Source: Acetobacter nitrogenifigens DSM 23921 = NBRC 105050 (GTDB lineage: Bacteria > Pseudomonadota > Alphaproteobacteria > Acetobacterales > Acetobacteraceae). Taken from it: a DNA stretch of 64,000 nt. A program made the translations under genes and the position numbers. Positions within the stretch are counted from its first letter, which is position 1. Each line of letters opens with the position of its first letter. The notes below the pieces were generated by a model. It did not search any database. It was not told where the DNA came from and worked only from the letters and a program-made list of their open reading frames with translations. The DNA is taken from positions 75,694-139,693 of the forward strand of contig NZ_KE386853.1 of the NCBI RefSeq assembly GCF_000429165.1, written 5' to 3'. Positions 57,112 through 64,000 of this stretch are shown piece by piece.

Positions 57112-57329
57112 GAAGCATTCTGGTCGATCAGGTGGGGCTATCCGCTTGTCTAAGGGGGGCGCCGGAGCGGAAATTCTCCAAATTAATCGGCATCGTGGGG
57201 TGAGGCGCCATAAACTGCGTCAGGGCCTCAGGACGCCTGCGTCGGTTTGCTACCCACAATTAAGAAAATGCAGTCCTGTTGCCTGGGCAGATCATCGTGA
57301 TGCGTCAGCTTTGGGCGTCTTTGCTGCGG

Positions 57330-57854
57330 TCAGGCTGGCGTGGCGAAGCGGGCGAACTCAAGCACGAGACGTTCGTAAACGGGTTTCTTGAAACCAACGT
57401 TCAATAGCGGCAGTGACGAAAATTCGACCCATTTCCAGGCGTCGAATTCGATATGCTCATCCAGATCCAGTCGAATTTCACTTTCGGGGCCCGTGAAACG
57501 CAGTGCGAACCACTTTTGGCTCTGTCCTCGGTAACGGCCGCCGAGCGCCTTGCCGATCAATTCCGGCGGCAGATCGTAACTGAGCCAGTCTTCGCAGACG
57601 CCGAGCATCTGAAGCGAAGACATGCCGGTCTCTTCGTGCATTTCGCGCAAGATCGCCGTCTCGGGGTCTTCGTGGTCGTCAATGCCGCCTTGCGGACATT
57701 GCCACACGCCGTCGTCAGGGCCGCCGCCTGCCCCCGGCATGTCCGTGCGGCGTGCGATGAACGCCTGCCCAACTGCGTTGAACACGACTCCGCCTACATT
57801 TCGACGGTAGGGGAGGTCAGCAGATTGAGACGCTGGTGAAAGATCGTGTCCCAT
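57330..57854 (-). CDS. rppH: RNA pyrophosphohydrolase RppH (Nudix)
   Basis: The 174-residue enzyme removes pyrophosphate from the 5' end of mRNAs, starting decay; it also acts on diadenosine polyphosphates. The Nudix box is complete: GGIDDHEDPETAILREMHEE runs over about residues 56-75 with the R-E-x2-E-E core. The family signature YRRNVGGVVFNAVGQAFIARR precedes it and VWQCPQGG is the usual lead-in. It lies 5 nt behind the deacetylase gene and ends the gpmI-envC-ctpA-deacetylase-rppH series. Confidence 0.96.
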   Translation of the reverse strand: MGHDLSPASQSADLPYRRNVGGVVFNAVGQAFIARRTDMPGAGGGPDDGVWQCPQGGIDDHEDPETAILREMHEETGMSSLQMLGVCEDWLSYDLPPELIGKALGGRYRGQSQKWFALRFTGPESEIRLDLDEHIEFDAWKWVEFSSLPLLNVGFKKPVYERLVLEFARFATPA

Positions 57855-57859
57855 CGTCC

Positions 57860-59179
57860 CTAGAATCCCGAAGTGGCGGGTGCGGGAGCATTTGCTGTCG
57901 GCTCAGGTGGTTTTGCTGGCGTCGCCACGCCATCAGCTGCGGGAGGAGGAAGCGGCGTGGCGCTGACGCTGGGCGAAACCGGAACAGCCGGGGTGGATGT
58001 TGGCGGCAGCGGTGAAGCATTGACGCTGGGTGACACTGCGACAGTCGGCGCGGGCGGAGATGCGAGGGCGGGATCTGCCGACGCATCGCTTCTGTTTGCG
58101 GGAGAGCTGGCGGCGGAGGCGGGTTTGTCCGACAGCGAACTGACCGGGACAAGTGTGACGCCTTTCGCAGCGAGCCCTTTCGCCCAGGCGGCTATGCGTT
58201 GCACCAGAACCGGCCGGATCGGGCCGGCGACGCCCGTGGCCTCGCCCTTGGCTTTCGCTATCTGGAGCAGCCACGCGAGCTGGCTGTCGACGCCGTCCGC
58301 GTCAGCTGCCGTATCGAAGGTAAACGACGCGTCGCCGCCGATCACGGGTCCATAGCGCGGAGCGCCCGGTGTCGCGTTGAAATAGAGCAGGCCCCGTTGG
58401 TCCAGTTCCTTCGCCACCATTCGGAAATCCGGTGACTGCGCGTATGCGCCTCCGTCCTGACCGGAAAAGGCGTTCGTCACACCGACATAACCGTCGAACC
58501 GAGAGAGCGACCAGTACAAGTCGTTCTGGTCGGCCTGCCCGGTGTGATCATAACCGAGGCTATGTGGCCCTTCGTCGTCAAGCGGCGCGGAGGCGGGCTC
58601 CATGGGAAGCGCCAGAAACAGCTCGTGCCCGGTCTTGCGTGATTCGTCGAGCAAGGCGGGAGCTGCGGCCGCAGACGCGGGGACTGCGAACGAAACGCCC
58701 GAAGGCAAGTCGTCGAGGGCCGTCTCGCTCATGTCCTGTGACATGCCGAAACCGGAGAGAAGCAGGGCGACGCGAACATTGCCTTGCGGAACCATGGGCA
58801 AGGCGGCCGCATAGGCTTCACGCGGCGTTTCGCCGTTGGGGCCGCGTTGGGGAAGGTGGTGGTCCGGGTCCCCGGCCATTGGCGCCAACAGCGCGGGGAT
58901 CGGTTCGGCGATGGGTCTGACACCCGCCGTCTGGATCGCTCCGGTGGCGTGGGGCGACGACGATGTCGCTCGTTCGACATGCTTCCGCGGCTTCGTCTCT
59001 TCAGGGAGATAGCTTGCGGGCATGAAGCGCAACGTGGCCGCCGCGATAAGCAGCAGCACACCAACGCCGCCCCAGAACCTGACGAACAGGCGACCGGACG
59101 GAGGCAGGCGCCTCCAGAGCGAAGGAGGCGCCCGCTCCCCGCTCAAAATGGCAGAGAACTCGTCGTCGGGGGACGTCAT
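57860..59179 (-). CDS. Divergent polysaccharide deacetylase family protein
   Basis: The 439-residue protein has one N-terminal transmembrane segment (about 32-50, GGVGVLLLIAAATLRFM), a periplasmic linker, the divergent NodB-like domain (about 135-345: VRVALLLSGFGMSQ, ALDDLPSGVSFAVPA, GHELFLALPMEP, the family's VTNAFSGQDGGAY), and a Pro/Ser/Ala-rich tail with near-repeats (VSPSVNASPLPP, VSPSVSATPLPP). The enzyme site differs from active deacetylases, and the role is unclear; members sit next to envC and ctpA. It starts 4 nt after the ctpA stop. Confidence 0.9.
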   Translation of the reverse strand: MTSPDDEFSAILSGERAPPSLWRRLPPSGRLFVRFWGGVGVLLLIAAATLRFMPASYLPEETKPRKHVERATSSSPHATGAIQTAGVRPIAEPIPALLAPMAGDPDHHLPQRGPNGETPREAYAAALPMVPQGNVRVALLLSGFGMSQDMSETALDDLPSGVSFAVPASAAAAPALLDESRKTGHELFLALPMEPASAPLDDEGPHSLGYDHTGQADQNDLYWSLSRFDGYVGVTNAFSGQDGGAYAQSPDFRMVAKELDQRGLLYFNATPGAPRYGPVIGGDASFTFDTAADADGVDSQLAWLLQIAKAKGEATGVAGPIRPVLVQRIAAWAKGLAAKGVTLVPVSSLSDKPASAASSPANRSDASADPALASPPAPTVAVSPSVNASPLPPTSTPAVPVSPSVSATPLPPPAADGVATPAKPPEPTANAPAPATSGF

Positions 59180-59183
59180 GCTG

Positions 59184-60647
59184 TCAGTGATGGGGAGCCT
59201 CGTTCTTTGCGGCGGTCGTCTGCTCGGGAGGCAGCGACGCGACAGGATCAGGAGCAGCTACGCCAGCCATGCTGCGCACGACGCGAAGCCCTTCCTGCAA
59301 CTGGAAATCCGTCGTGGGCTTGGTCACGTCGAATGTCGGCCAGTTCGCCGGAGGCTGGTTTGGTATCTTCGCTGCGATGGCCGGAATATCGTCGCGCGCA
59401 GGCGGCTTCGTCTGGTTGCCCCCTTCGTTCTTGATAATATGCGCCAAGTCGGCTTCACGGATGCTGAATCCGGGGTCCTCGCGGGTTTCCTTGACGACGA
59501 TGTCGGGAACAATGCCCAGCCCCTGGATCGAGCGGCCGGATGGCGTGTAATATCGGGCAGTCGTCAGGCGCACGGCGCCGTTGCCCGGTATCGGCATGAC
59601 GGTCTGGACTGAGCCTTTGCCGAAGGTCTTGGTTCCAAGAAGGATAGCCCGGCGGTGATCCTGCAGCGCCCCGGACACGATTTCGCTGGCCGACGCCGAG
59701 CCCCCGTTGGTCAACACGACGACGGGAAGTCCGTCCGTCATGTCGGAGCCTTTGGCGTCCCAGCGTTGGCTGTCCTTGGGACGGCGGGCGCGGGTGGAGA
59801 CGATTTCGCCACTCTTGATAAACGAGGATGAGACGTCGATCGCCTGATTGAGCAGGCCGCCCGGATCGTTACGCAGATCAATCACCAGACCGTTGAGTTT
59901 GCCGCCAGCCTGCTTCACCAGCTTGTCGTAAGCCTTGTGCAGTTCGTCCGTCGTTTCCTCGTCGAACTGCGCGATGCGGATATAGCCCGTTTTGTCGTAC
60001 AGCGCCGACTTGACGACCTGAATATGGATGATCTCTCGCGTCAGCGTCAGCACGATCGGCTTGGGCGTCTTTTCGCGGATCAGCGTCAGCGTGATTTTGG
60101 TGTCCGGCTTGCCGCGCATCTTCTCGACGGCTTCATTCAGGGGGCTGCCGTCGATGTTGTGGCCGTCGATCGCCACAATGAAGTCGCCAGGCTTCACGCC
60201 CGCGCGCCACGCAGGCGTGCCGTCAATCGGGGAGACGACGCGGATATGGCCGTCTTCTCCCTGCACCTCCAGACCGAGGCCTCCGAACTTGCCGGTGGTC
60301 TGAACCTGCATGTCGGCGTACTGCTTTTCGGTCATGTAGGAGCTGTGCGGATCAAGGCCGCTCAGCATGCCGTTCAGCGAGTTCGTGATCAGGTCGCGGT
60401 CGGACACAGGTTCGACGTAGTTGGCGCGAACAAGGTCGAAGATGCTGCCGAACAGGGTCAGGAGCTTGTAGGTCTCGGCGTGGTTGCCGGTCTTGTCGGC
60501 CCCGCCCTTGTCAACGGAGGCCTCCTGCGCGAAGGCGGCGCCGGTCAGTGACGCTGCGCCTGAACAGGCGAGGCGGGTAAGTTCCGGCCCCGCCGTTATG
60601 CCTGCGATAAAAGCGGCGCCGAACAGTAAGCCGGTGCGGAACGTCAT
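59184..60647 (-). CDS. ctpA: C-terminal processing peptidase CtpA (S41)
   Basis: The 487-residue periplasmic serine protease trims proteins from their C-terminus. It has a signal peptide (residues 1-42), a PDZ domain (about 95-175, LGLEVQGEDGHIRVVSPIDG) and an S41 core with the catalytic Ser in GGSASASEIVSGAL and Lys in GTKTFGKGSVQT. Arg-containing LVIDLRNDPGGLL is typical. The C-terminal tail is Pro-rich. It lies 224 nt behind envC. CtpA-type proteases control envelope hydrolases in some alphaproteobacteria. Confidence 0.96.
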   Translation of the reverse strand: MTFRTGLLFGAAFIAGITAGPELTRLACSGAASLTGAAFAQEASVDKGGADKTGNHAETYKLLTLFGSIFDLVRANYVEPVSDRDLITNSLNGMLSGLDPHSSYMTEKQYADMQVQTTGKFGGLGLEVQGEDGHIRVVSPIDGTPAWRAGVKPGDFIVAIDGHNIDGSPLNEAVEKMRGKPDTKITLTLIREKTPKPIVLTLTREIIHIQVVKSALYDKTGYIRIAQFDEETTDELHKAYDKLVKQAGGKLNGLVIDLRNDPGGLLNQAIDVSSSFIKSGEIVSTRARRPKDSQRWDAKGSDMTDGLPVVVLTNGGSASASEIVSGALQDHRRAILLGTKTFGKGSVQTVMPIPGNGAVRLTTARYYTPSGRSIQGLGIVPDIVVKETREDPGFSIREADLAHIIKNEGGNQTKPPARDDIPAIAAKIPNQPPANWPTFDVTKPTTDFQLQEGLRVVRSMAGVAAPDPVASLPPEQTTAAKNEAPHH

Positions 60648-60871
60648 ACGCTATCGTCTCCTGCGCCACCCGCTGGCCGGTGATGGCGACTCCCAGTAAT
60701 CTTCGCGACGCGAATCGCCCGGACGCGCCGGATCATCCACGATAAGCCTTACCTATCGGCTAAACCCGGTTTTAGACGCTAAAAAGGCGACGTCGCAAAC
60801 CCGGCGCCAATTCTGATCCCTGACTGGCAGGGGCGCCAAACGTTTCCTCGTCTGACGCATGTCCGGCCATA

Positions 60872-62236
60872 CTAGAGAAACGGTGCGGGATCGACGGCCG
60901 ACTGCCCTTTCCGAAGCTGCACAAGCAGGCTCGATCCCGATCCGGACATGGAGCCGATGGCGGCGCCTTTCACCAGAGTCTGACCTGGTGCAGCATCCAG
61001 AGTCCCAAGACCCGCCAGAACGAAACGATAGCCCCGCCCGCAGTTGAGAATCAGCATCTGCCCATAACTGCGGAATGGCGACGCGAATTCGACCGTTCCC
61101 GCGCAGGGAGAGCGGACGCTGGCGCCGGGGGATGTGCGGAAGGTCATCCCCGAAGCCGGACCGGATTCCGTTTGCTGCCCCCATGCCGTGACGAGCGTGC
61201 CCGCCACGACGCCGCCTCCGCCGCGTGCGTGGCCGGAAACTGGTCCTGCGCTGGAGGCTGTCGGGCCAGCCCCGTCGCCGTCGGCCAACCGCTTCGCGCG
61301 ATTGCGTGCTTCGGCTGCTGCGGCAAGGCGGTGGGCGCGTTCGGCGGCTTCGGCTTCACGTTGGAGTTGCGCCATCGCGGCGGCTTCCGCCGCGACGATA
61401 TGGGCTATCGCGTCCTGTAATGAAGAAGCGCGGGCTGCTTCCGTTGCGACGCGAGCAGACGACTGACGCGCCGTCGCGTTGGAGCGAATCTGCGCGTCGC
61501 GCGCGGCGCGAGTCTGCGCCGCGAGCGCGCTCTGCTGCTGGCTCTGGCTCTGTTCCAGCGCGTTTGCCTCCGCCAGACGGGAAGACAGGATCTTGTCGAG
61601 TTCCACCAACTCCGCATTACGTTTCTGCAACGTCTCCGCATGGCTTTCCAGTGACGTTGAAAGGCCGCGAATGATGAGCAGGCCGGTCACGGCGTCGGAC
61701 GGGGACAATGGATTGGCCAGCAAGGTGTCGGCGGGATAGAGACGTAGCCTGTTGGCGAGCGGCAGCACGGGGGCTACGGCTCGCGCGTCTTCGGACAATG
61801 CGTCACGCAGATGCTGTTGCTCCTGCTGGAGGGCGACGATCTGATCGCGGACGGATTGCACCTTCGCATCCGTTTCCTGAAGCCGTGCGGCTGCCGCGAC
61901 GGTCGCGGCGGACAGGGCCGTGGCTTTGGCCTTGTCGCGCGCCGCCTGTTCGGCGGCGGCCGTGCTGGTCTGCCGCGCTGCAGCCAGACGTGTCGCCTGC
62001 TCGTCTCGCTGCTTTTTCAACGCAGCTTCCTGCGCGCGTGCGGCTTCCAGCGCCGCGCGCGAGGAGTGTGCGCTGGAGGCTCGCGGGTTCGCGGGCGCGG
62101 TCTTGCTTGCGCCGGAGGTTCTGTGTTGGGCGGCATGATGGTGCGCCGCAGCCGACGATGCGACGGGAGAGGCGGCCAGAGAGACTGCCACGGCGGGTGC
62201 CAGCAGCCGGACTGCGGATGAACGACTGGCGATCAT
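60872..62236 (-). CDS. envC: EnvC-type murein hydrolase activator (degenerate LytM)
   Basis: The exported protein has about 454 residues and probably activates amidases for septal wall splitting. ATG 62236 is chosen because a signal peptide follows (LLAPAVAVSLAASPVASSAAA); earlier in-frame ATGs would bury it. A long coiled coil with Ala/Gln/Arg repeats (about 50-315) precedes the C-terminal LytM domain (about 370-454). The zinc ligands of active LytM enzymes are missing (FVLAGLG where active forms have the H-x-H), as in known EnvC activators. It stands between gpmI and ctpA. Confidence 0.9.
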   Translation of the reverse strand: MIASRSSAVRLLAPAVAVSLAASPVASSAAAHHHAAQHRTSGASKTAPANPRASSAHSSRAALEAARAQEAALKKQRDEQATRLAAARQTSTAAAEQAARDKAKATALSAATVAAAARLQETDAKVQSVRDQIVALQQEQQHLRDALSEDARAVAPVLPLANRLRLYPADTLLANPLSPSDAVTGLLIIRGLSTSLESHAETLQKRNAELVELDKILSSRLAEANALEQSQSQQQSALAAQTRAARDAQIRSNATARQSSARVATEAARASSLQDAIAHIVAAEAAAMAQLQREAEAAERAHRLAAAAEARNRAKRLADGDGAGPTASSAGPVSGHARGGGGVVAGTLVTAWGQQTESGPASGMTFRTSPGASVRSPCAGTVEFASPFRSYGQMLILNCGRGYRFVLAGLGTLDAAPGQTLVKGAAIGSMSGSGSSLLVQLRKGQSAVDPAPFL

Positions 62237-62508
62237 CGGTAAGGAAAAGGCTCCCCGACATGCCGGGGGCTGCGTCGGCGCTGCGCTGAACCAGCTTGCT
62301 GAAGACATGATGAAAACAGGCCGCCGCATTTTCAAGGGCGCCGCCACGTCATCCGCCGCAGTTCGTCGGGCGCCCGCCGTGGGCTGTTCCAACGAAAAAT
62401 GCGATCAGGCAGAGGCACGCTTTTATTGGCTGACACACTTGAAACGACGGCCAGTTACGCGCCGCGTTGCTTCGTTTTTCCACCATGCGCCAGTCCGGAT
62501 CGTCAACC

Positions 62509-64000
62509 TCACGCTGAAGCGGTTTCGATCAACGACTGCCCCGTCATCGCTTCGGGCTGGGCGACCTTCATCAGCGCGAGCAGCGTTGGCGCGAGATCGG
62601 CGAGCCTGCCGGGTCGCAAGGTGACGCCGGGCACGCCCGCGAGCACGCAGGGCACCTGATTGAGAGTATGCGCTGTGTGCGGGCCGCCGGTCTCCGGGTC
62701 ACGCATAAGTTCGCAGTTACCGTGATCCGCCGTCACCAGCAGGGCGCCGCCCTGACGCGCAATTGCGTCGGCGATTTTGCCAAGGCCGGTGTCCACCGTC
62801 TCGACGGCCTTGATCGCGGCTTTCAGCACGCCGGTATGGCCGACCATGTCCGGGTTGGCGAAATTAAGCACGATCAGGTCGTATTTTCCGCTGTCGATCG
62901 CCTCAACTGCACGATCGGTCAACTCGGGCGCCGACATCTCCGGTTGCAGATCGTAGGTGGCGACTTTCGGCGACGGCACCATGATCCGGTCTTCGCCGTC
63001 GAACTGCGCTTCCCGGCCGCCATTCAGGAAGTAGGTGACGTGCGGATATTTCTCGGTCTCGGCCATGCGTAGCTGCGTCTTTCCCGCCGCTGACACGACT
63101 TCTCCGAGAAGCTGCGTCAGGCTCTGCGGCGGAAAGAGAACGGTCGTCAATTTGGCCAGATCGTCGCTGTAACGCGTCATGGCGACCGCCGCCGCGAAGC
63201 GCCGCACGGCCTTGCGCTCGAAGTCCGTGAAGTCCGGGTCCAGCAGGGCGTTCAGCAGTTCGCGGATGCGATCGGCGCGGAAGTTGAAGGAGAGAATTCC
63301 GTCGCCGTCCTTCATGCCTGCGTAATCGCCCAACACGGTCGGTTCGACGAATTCGTCCGTGACTTCCGCCTTGTAGGAAGCGTCCAGCACCGCCCCGGCG
63401 GACTCCGCTCTCGGACCGGAGGCTGACGTCAGAACGTCATAGACGCGCGATACCCGTTCCCAGCGATTGTCGCGATCCATGGCGTAGTAACGGCCGGAAA
63501 TGGAGGCGACGGCGACGCCATCGGGCATATCCGCGAGCAGTTTCGCTACGTAATCCTTTCCCGATTGAGGCGCAGTGTCGCGCCCGTCGGTGAAGATATG
63601 GAACGCCACGGGCACGCCGGCGGCCGCGACGATGCGCGCGAGCCCGACTGCGTGATCCTGATGCGCATGGACGCCGCCAGGGGAGACCAGCCCGAGCAGG
63701 TGGCAGGTTCCGCCGTTCTTTCGAAGCGTATCGATGAATGCGGTCAGCACCGGGCTGGCGGCGAGGCTGCCGTCGCGGAGGGCACGGCTGATTCGGGGGA
63801 GTTCCTGCATCACGACGCGACCGGCCCCGATGTTCAGGTGCCCGACCTCGGAGTTGCCCATCTGGCCATCAGGAAGGCCGACGTCTTCGCCGCTTGTGTC
63901 GAGGAAGGTGTGTGGGCCTTCCGCCCAGAGCCTGTCGAAAGTCGGCGTCGAGGCCTGCCGCACGGCATTATAGGCGTCATCTTCGCGCCATCCGAAGCCG
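62509..64000 (-). CDS. gpmI: 2,3-bisphosphoglycerate-independent phosphoglycerate mutase (cut by window edge)
   Basis: The glycolytic enzyme interconverts 3- and 2-phosphoglycerate with a Ser-phosphate intermediate. The frame runs to the right window edge; only the first residues are missing, since the visible part begins GFGWREDDAYNAV. The catalytic Ser is in GQMGNSEVGHLN. Metal and substrate contacts are TDGRDTAPQSG, FNFRADRIREL, NFANPDMVGHTG, VTADHGNCE and GPHTAHT. The C-terminus ends SLIETASA. It is the first gene of the gpmI-envC-ctpA series; a gap of 272 nt separates it from envC. Confidence 0.97.
   Translation of the reverse strand, partial: GFGWREDDAYNAVRQASTPTFDRLWAEGPHTFLDTSGEDVGLPDGQMGNSEVGHLNIGAGRVVMQELPRISRALRDGSLAASPVLTAFIDTLRKNGGTCHLLGLVSPGGVHAHQDHAVGLARIVAAAGVPVAFHIFTDGRDTAPQSGKDYVAKLLADMPDGVAVASISGRYYAMDRDNRWERVSRVYDVLTSASGPRAESAGAVLDASYKAEVTDEFVEPTVLGDYAGMKDGDGILSFNFRADRIRELLNALLDPDFTDFERKAVRRFAAAVAMTRYSDDLAKLTTVLFPPQSLTQLLGEVVSAAGKTQLRMAETEKYPHVTYFLNGGREAQFDGEDRIMVPSPKVATYDLQPEMSAPELTDRAVEAIDSGKYDLIVLNFANPDMVGHTGVLKAAIKAVETVDTGLGKIADAIARQGGALLVTADHGNCELMRDPETGGPHTAHTLNQVPCVLAGVPGVTLRPGRLADLAPTLLALMKVAQPEAMTGQSLIETASA

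Overview
The window looks like chromosomal DNA of an alphaproteobacterium, most probably an acetic acid bacterium (Acetobacteraceae). The grounds are high G+C (judged by eye), a hopanoid cluster in the order hpnC-hpnD-hpnE-shc-hpnG, a phosphoketolase/acetate kinase pair, a quinone-linked malate dehydrogenase, a ppx-rlmE pair, and the miaB-phoH-ybeY-corC and gpmI-envC-ctpA-deacetylase-rppH gene orders. The genus cannot be fixed from the sequence alone. Most of the window is ordinary core genome. No insertion sequence, prophage or CRISPR array was seen.

Layout. 1-5547: hopanoid synthesis, cut at the left edge, with hpnC and hpnD open in one frame. 5840-8362: a large glycosyltransferase with a duplicated N-terminal domain and two GT2 domains. 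8668-12342: ackA and xfp, a phosphoketolase bypass giving acetate and ATP. 12673-14931: an AT-richer patch with a GT22-type mannosyltransferase-like membrane protein and a long gene-poor stretch, ending at tRNA-Gln(CTG). 15186-17185: ppx/gppA and rlmE. 17216-21714, mostly minus strand: a D-2-hydroxyacid dehydrogenase, a small membrane protein, a small lipoprotein, a heptanucleotide tandem array, a BaiN/HI0933-type flavoprotein and a glutathione S-transferase. 21990-24038: minCDE for division-site placement. 24308-28663: mqo, an OsmC protein, a methyltransferase and bioB. 28833-36331: a c-di-GMP phosphodiesterase-like protein, a ferritin-like protein, an M13 peptidase and a three-gene set (OpuAC-like, degenerate methyltransferase-like, DUF218).

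36597-41035: fatty-acid synthesis (fabD, fabG, acpP, fabF) followed by a DUF3297 gene. 41385-44814: sulfide:quinone oxidoreductase, a secreted DUF3465 protein, purU and a single-domain response regulator. 45081-50543, minus strand: corC, ybeY, phoH, miaB and a plsC-type acyltransferase. 50769-57031: tamA-tamB, outer-membrane translocation and assembly. 57330-64000, minus strand: rppH, a divergent polysaccharide deacetylase, ctpA, envC and gpmI (cut at the right edge).

Many genes are coupled by overlaps of 1-19 nt (shc/hpnG, ppx/rlmE, minD/minE, bioB/methyltransferase, methyltransferase-like/DUF218, miaB/phoH/ybeY/corC, tamA/tamB). The window shows no clear new defence or mobile system. The best leads are the hpnC-hpnD open frame, the GGCTCTA array, the GT22-like gene beside tRNA-Gln, the OpuAC-like/methyltransferase-like/DUF218 set, and the duplicated domain on the glycosyltransferase.
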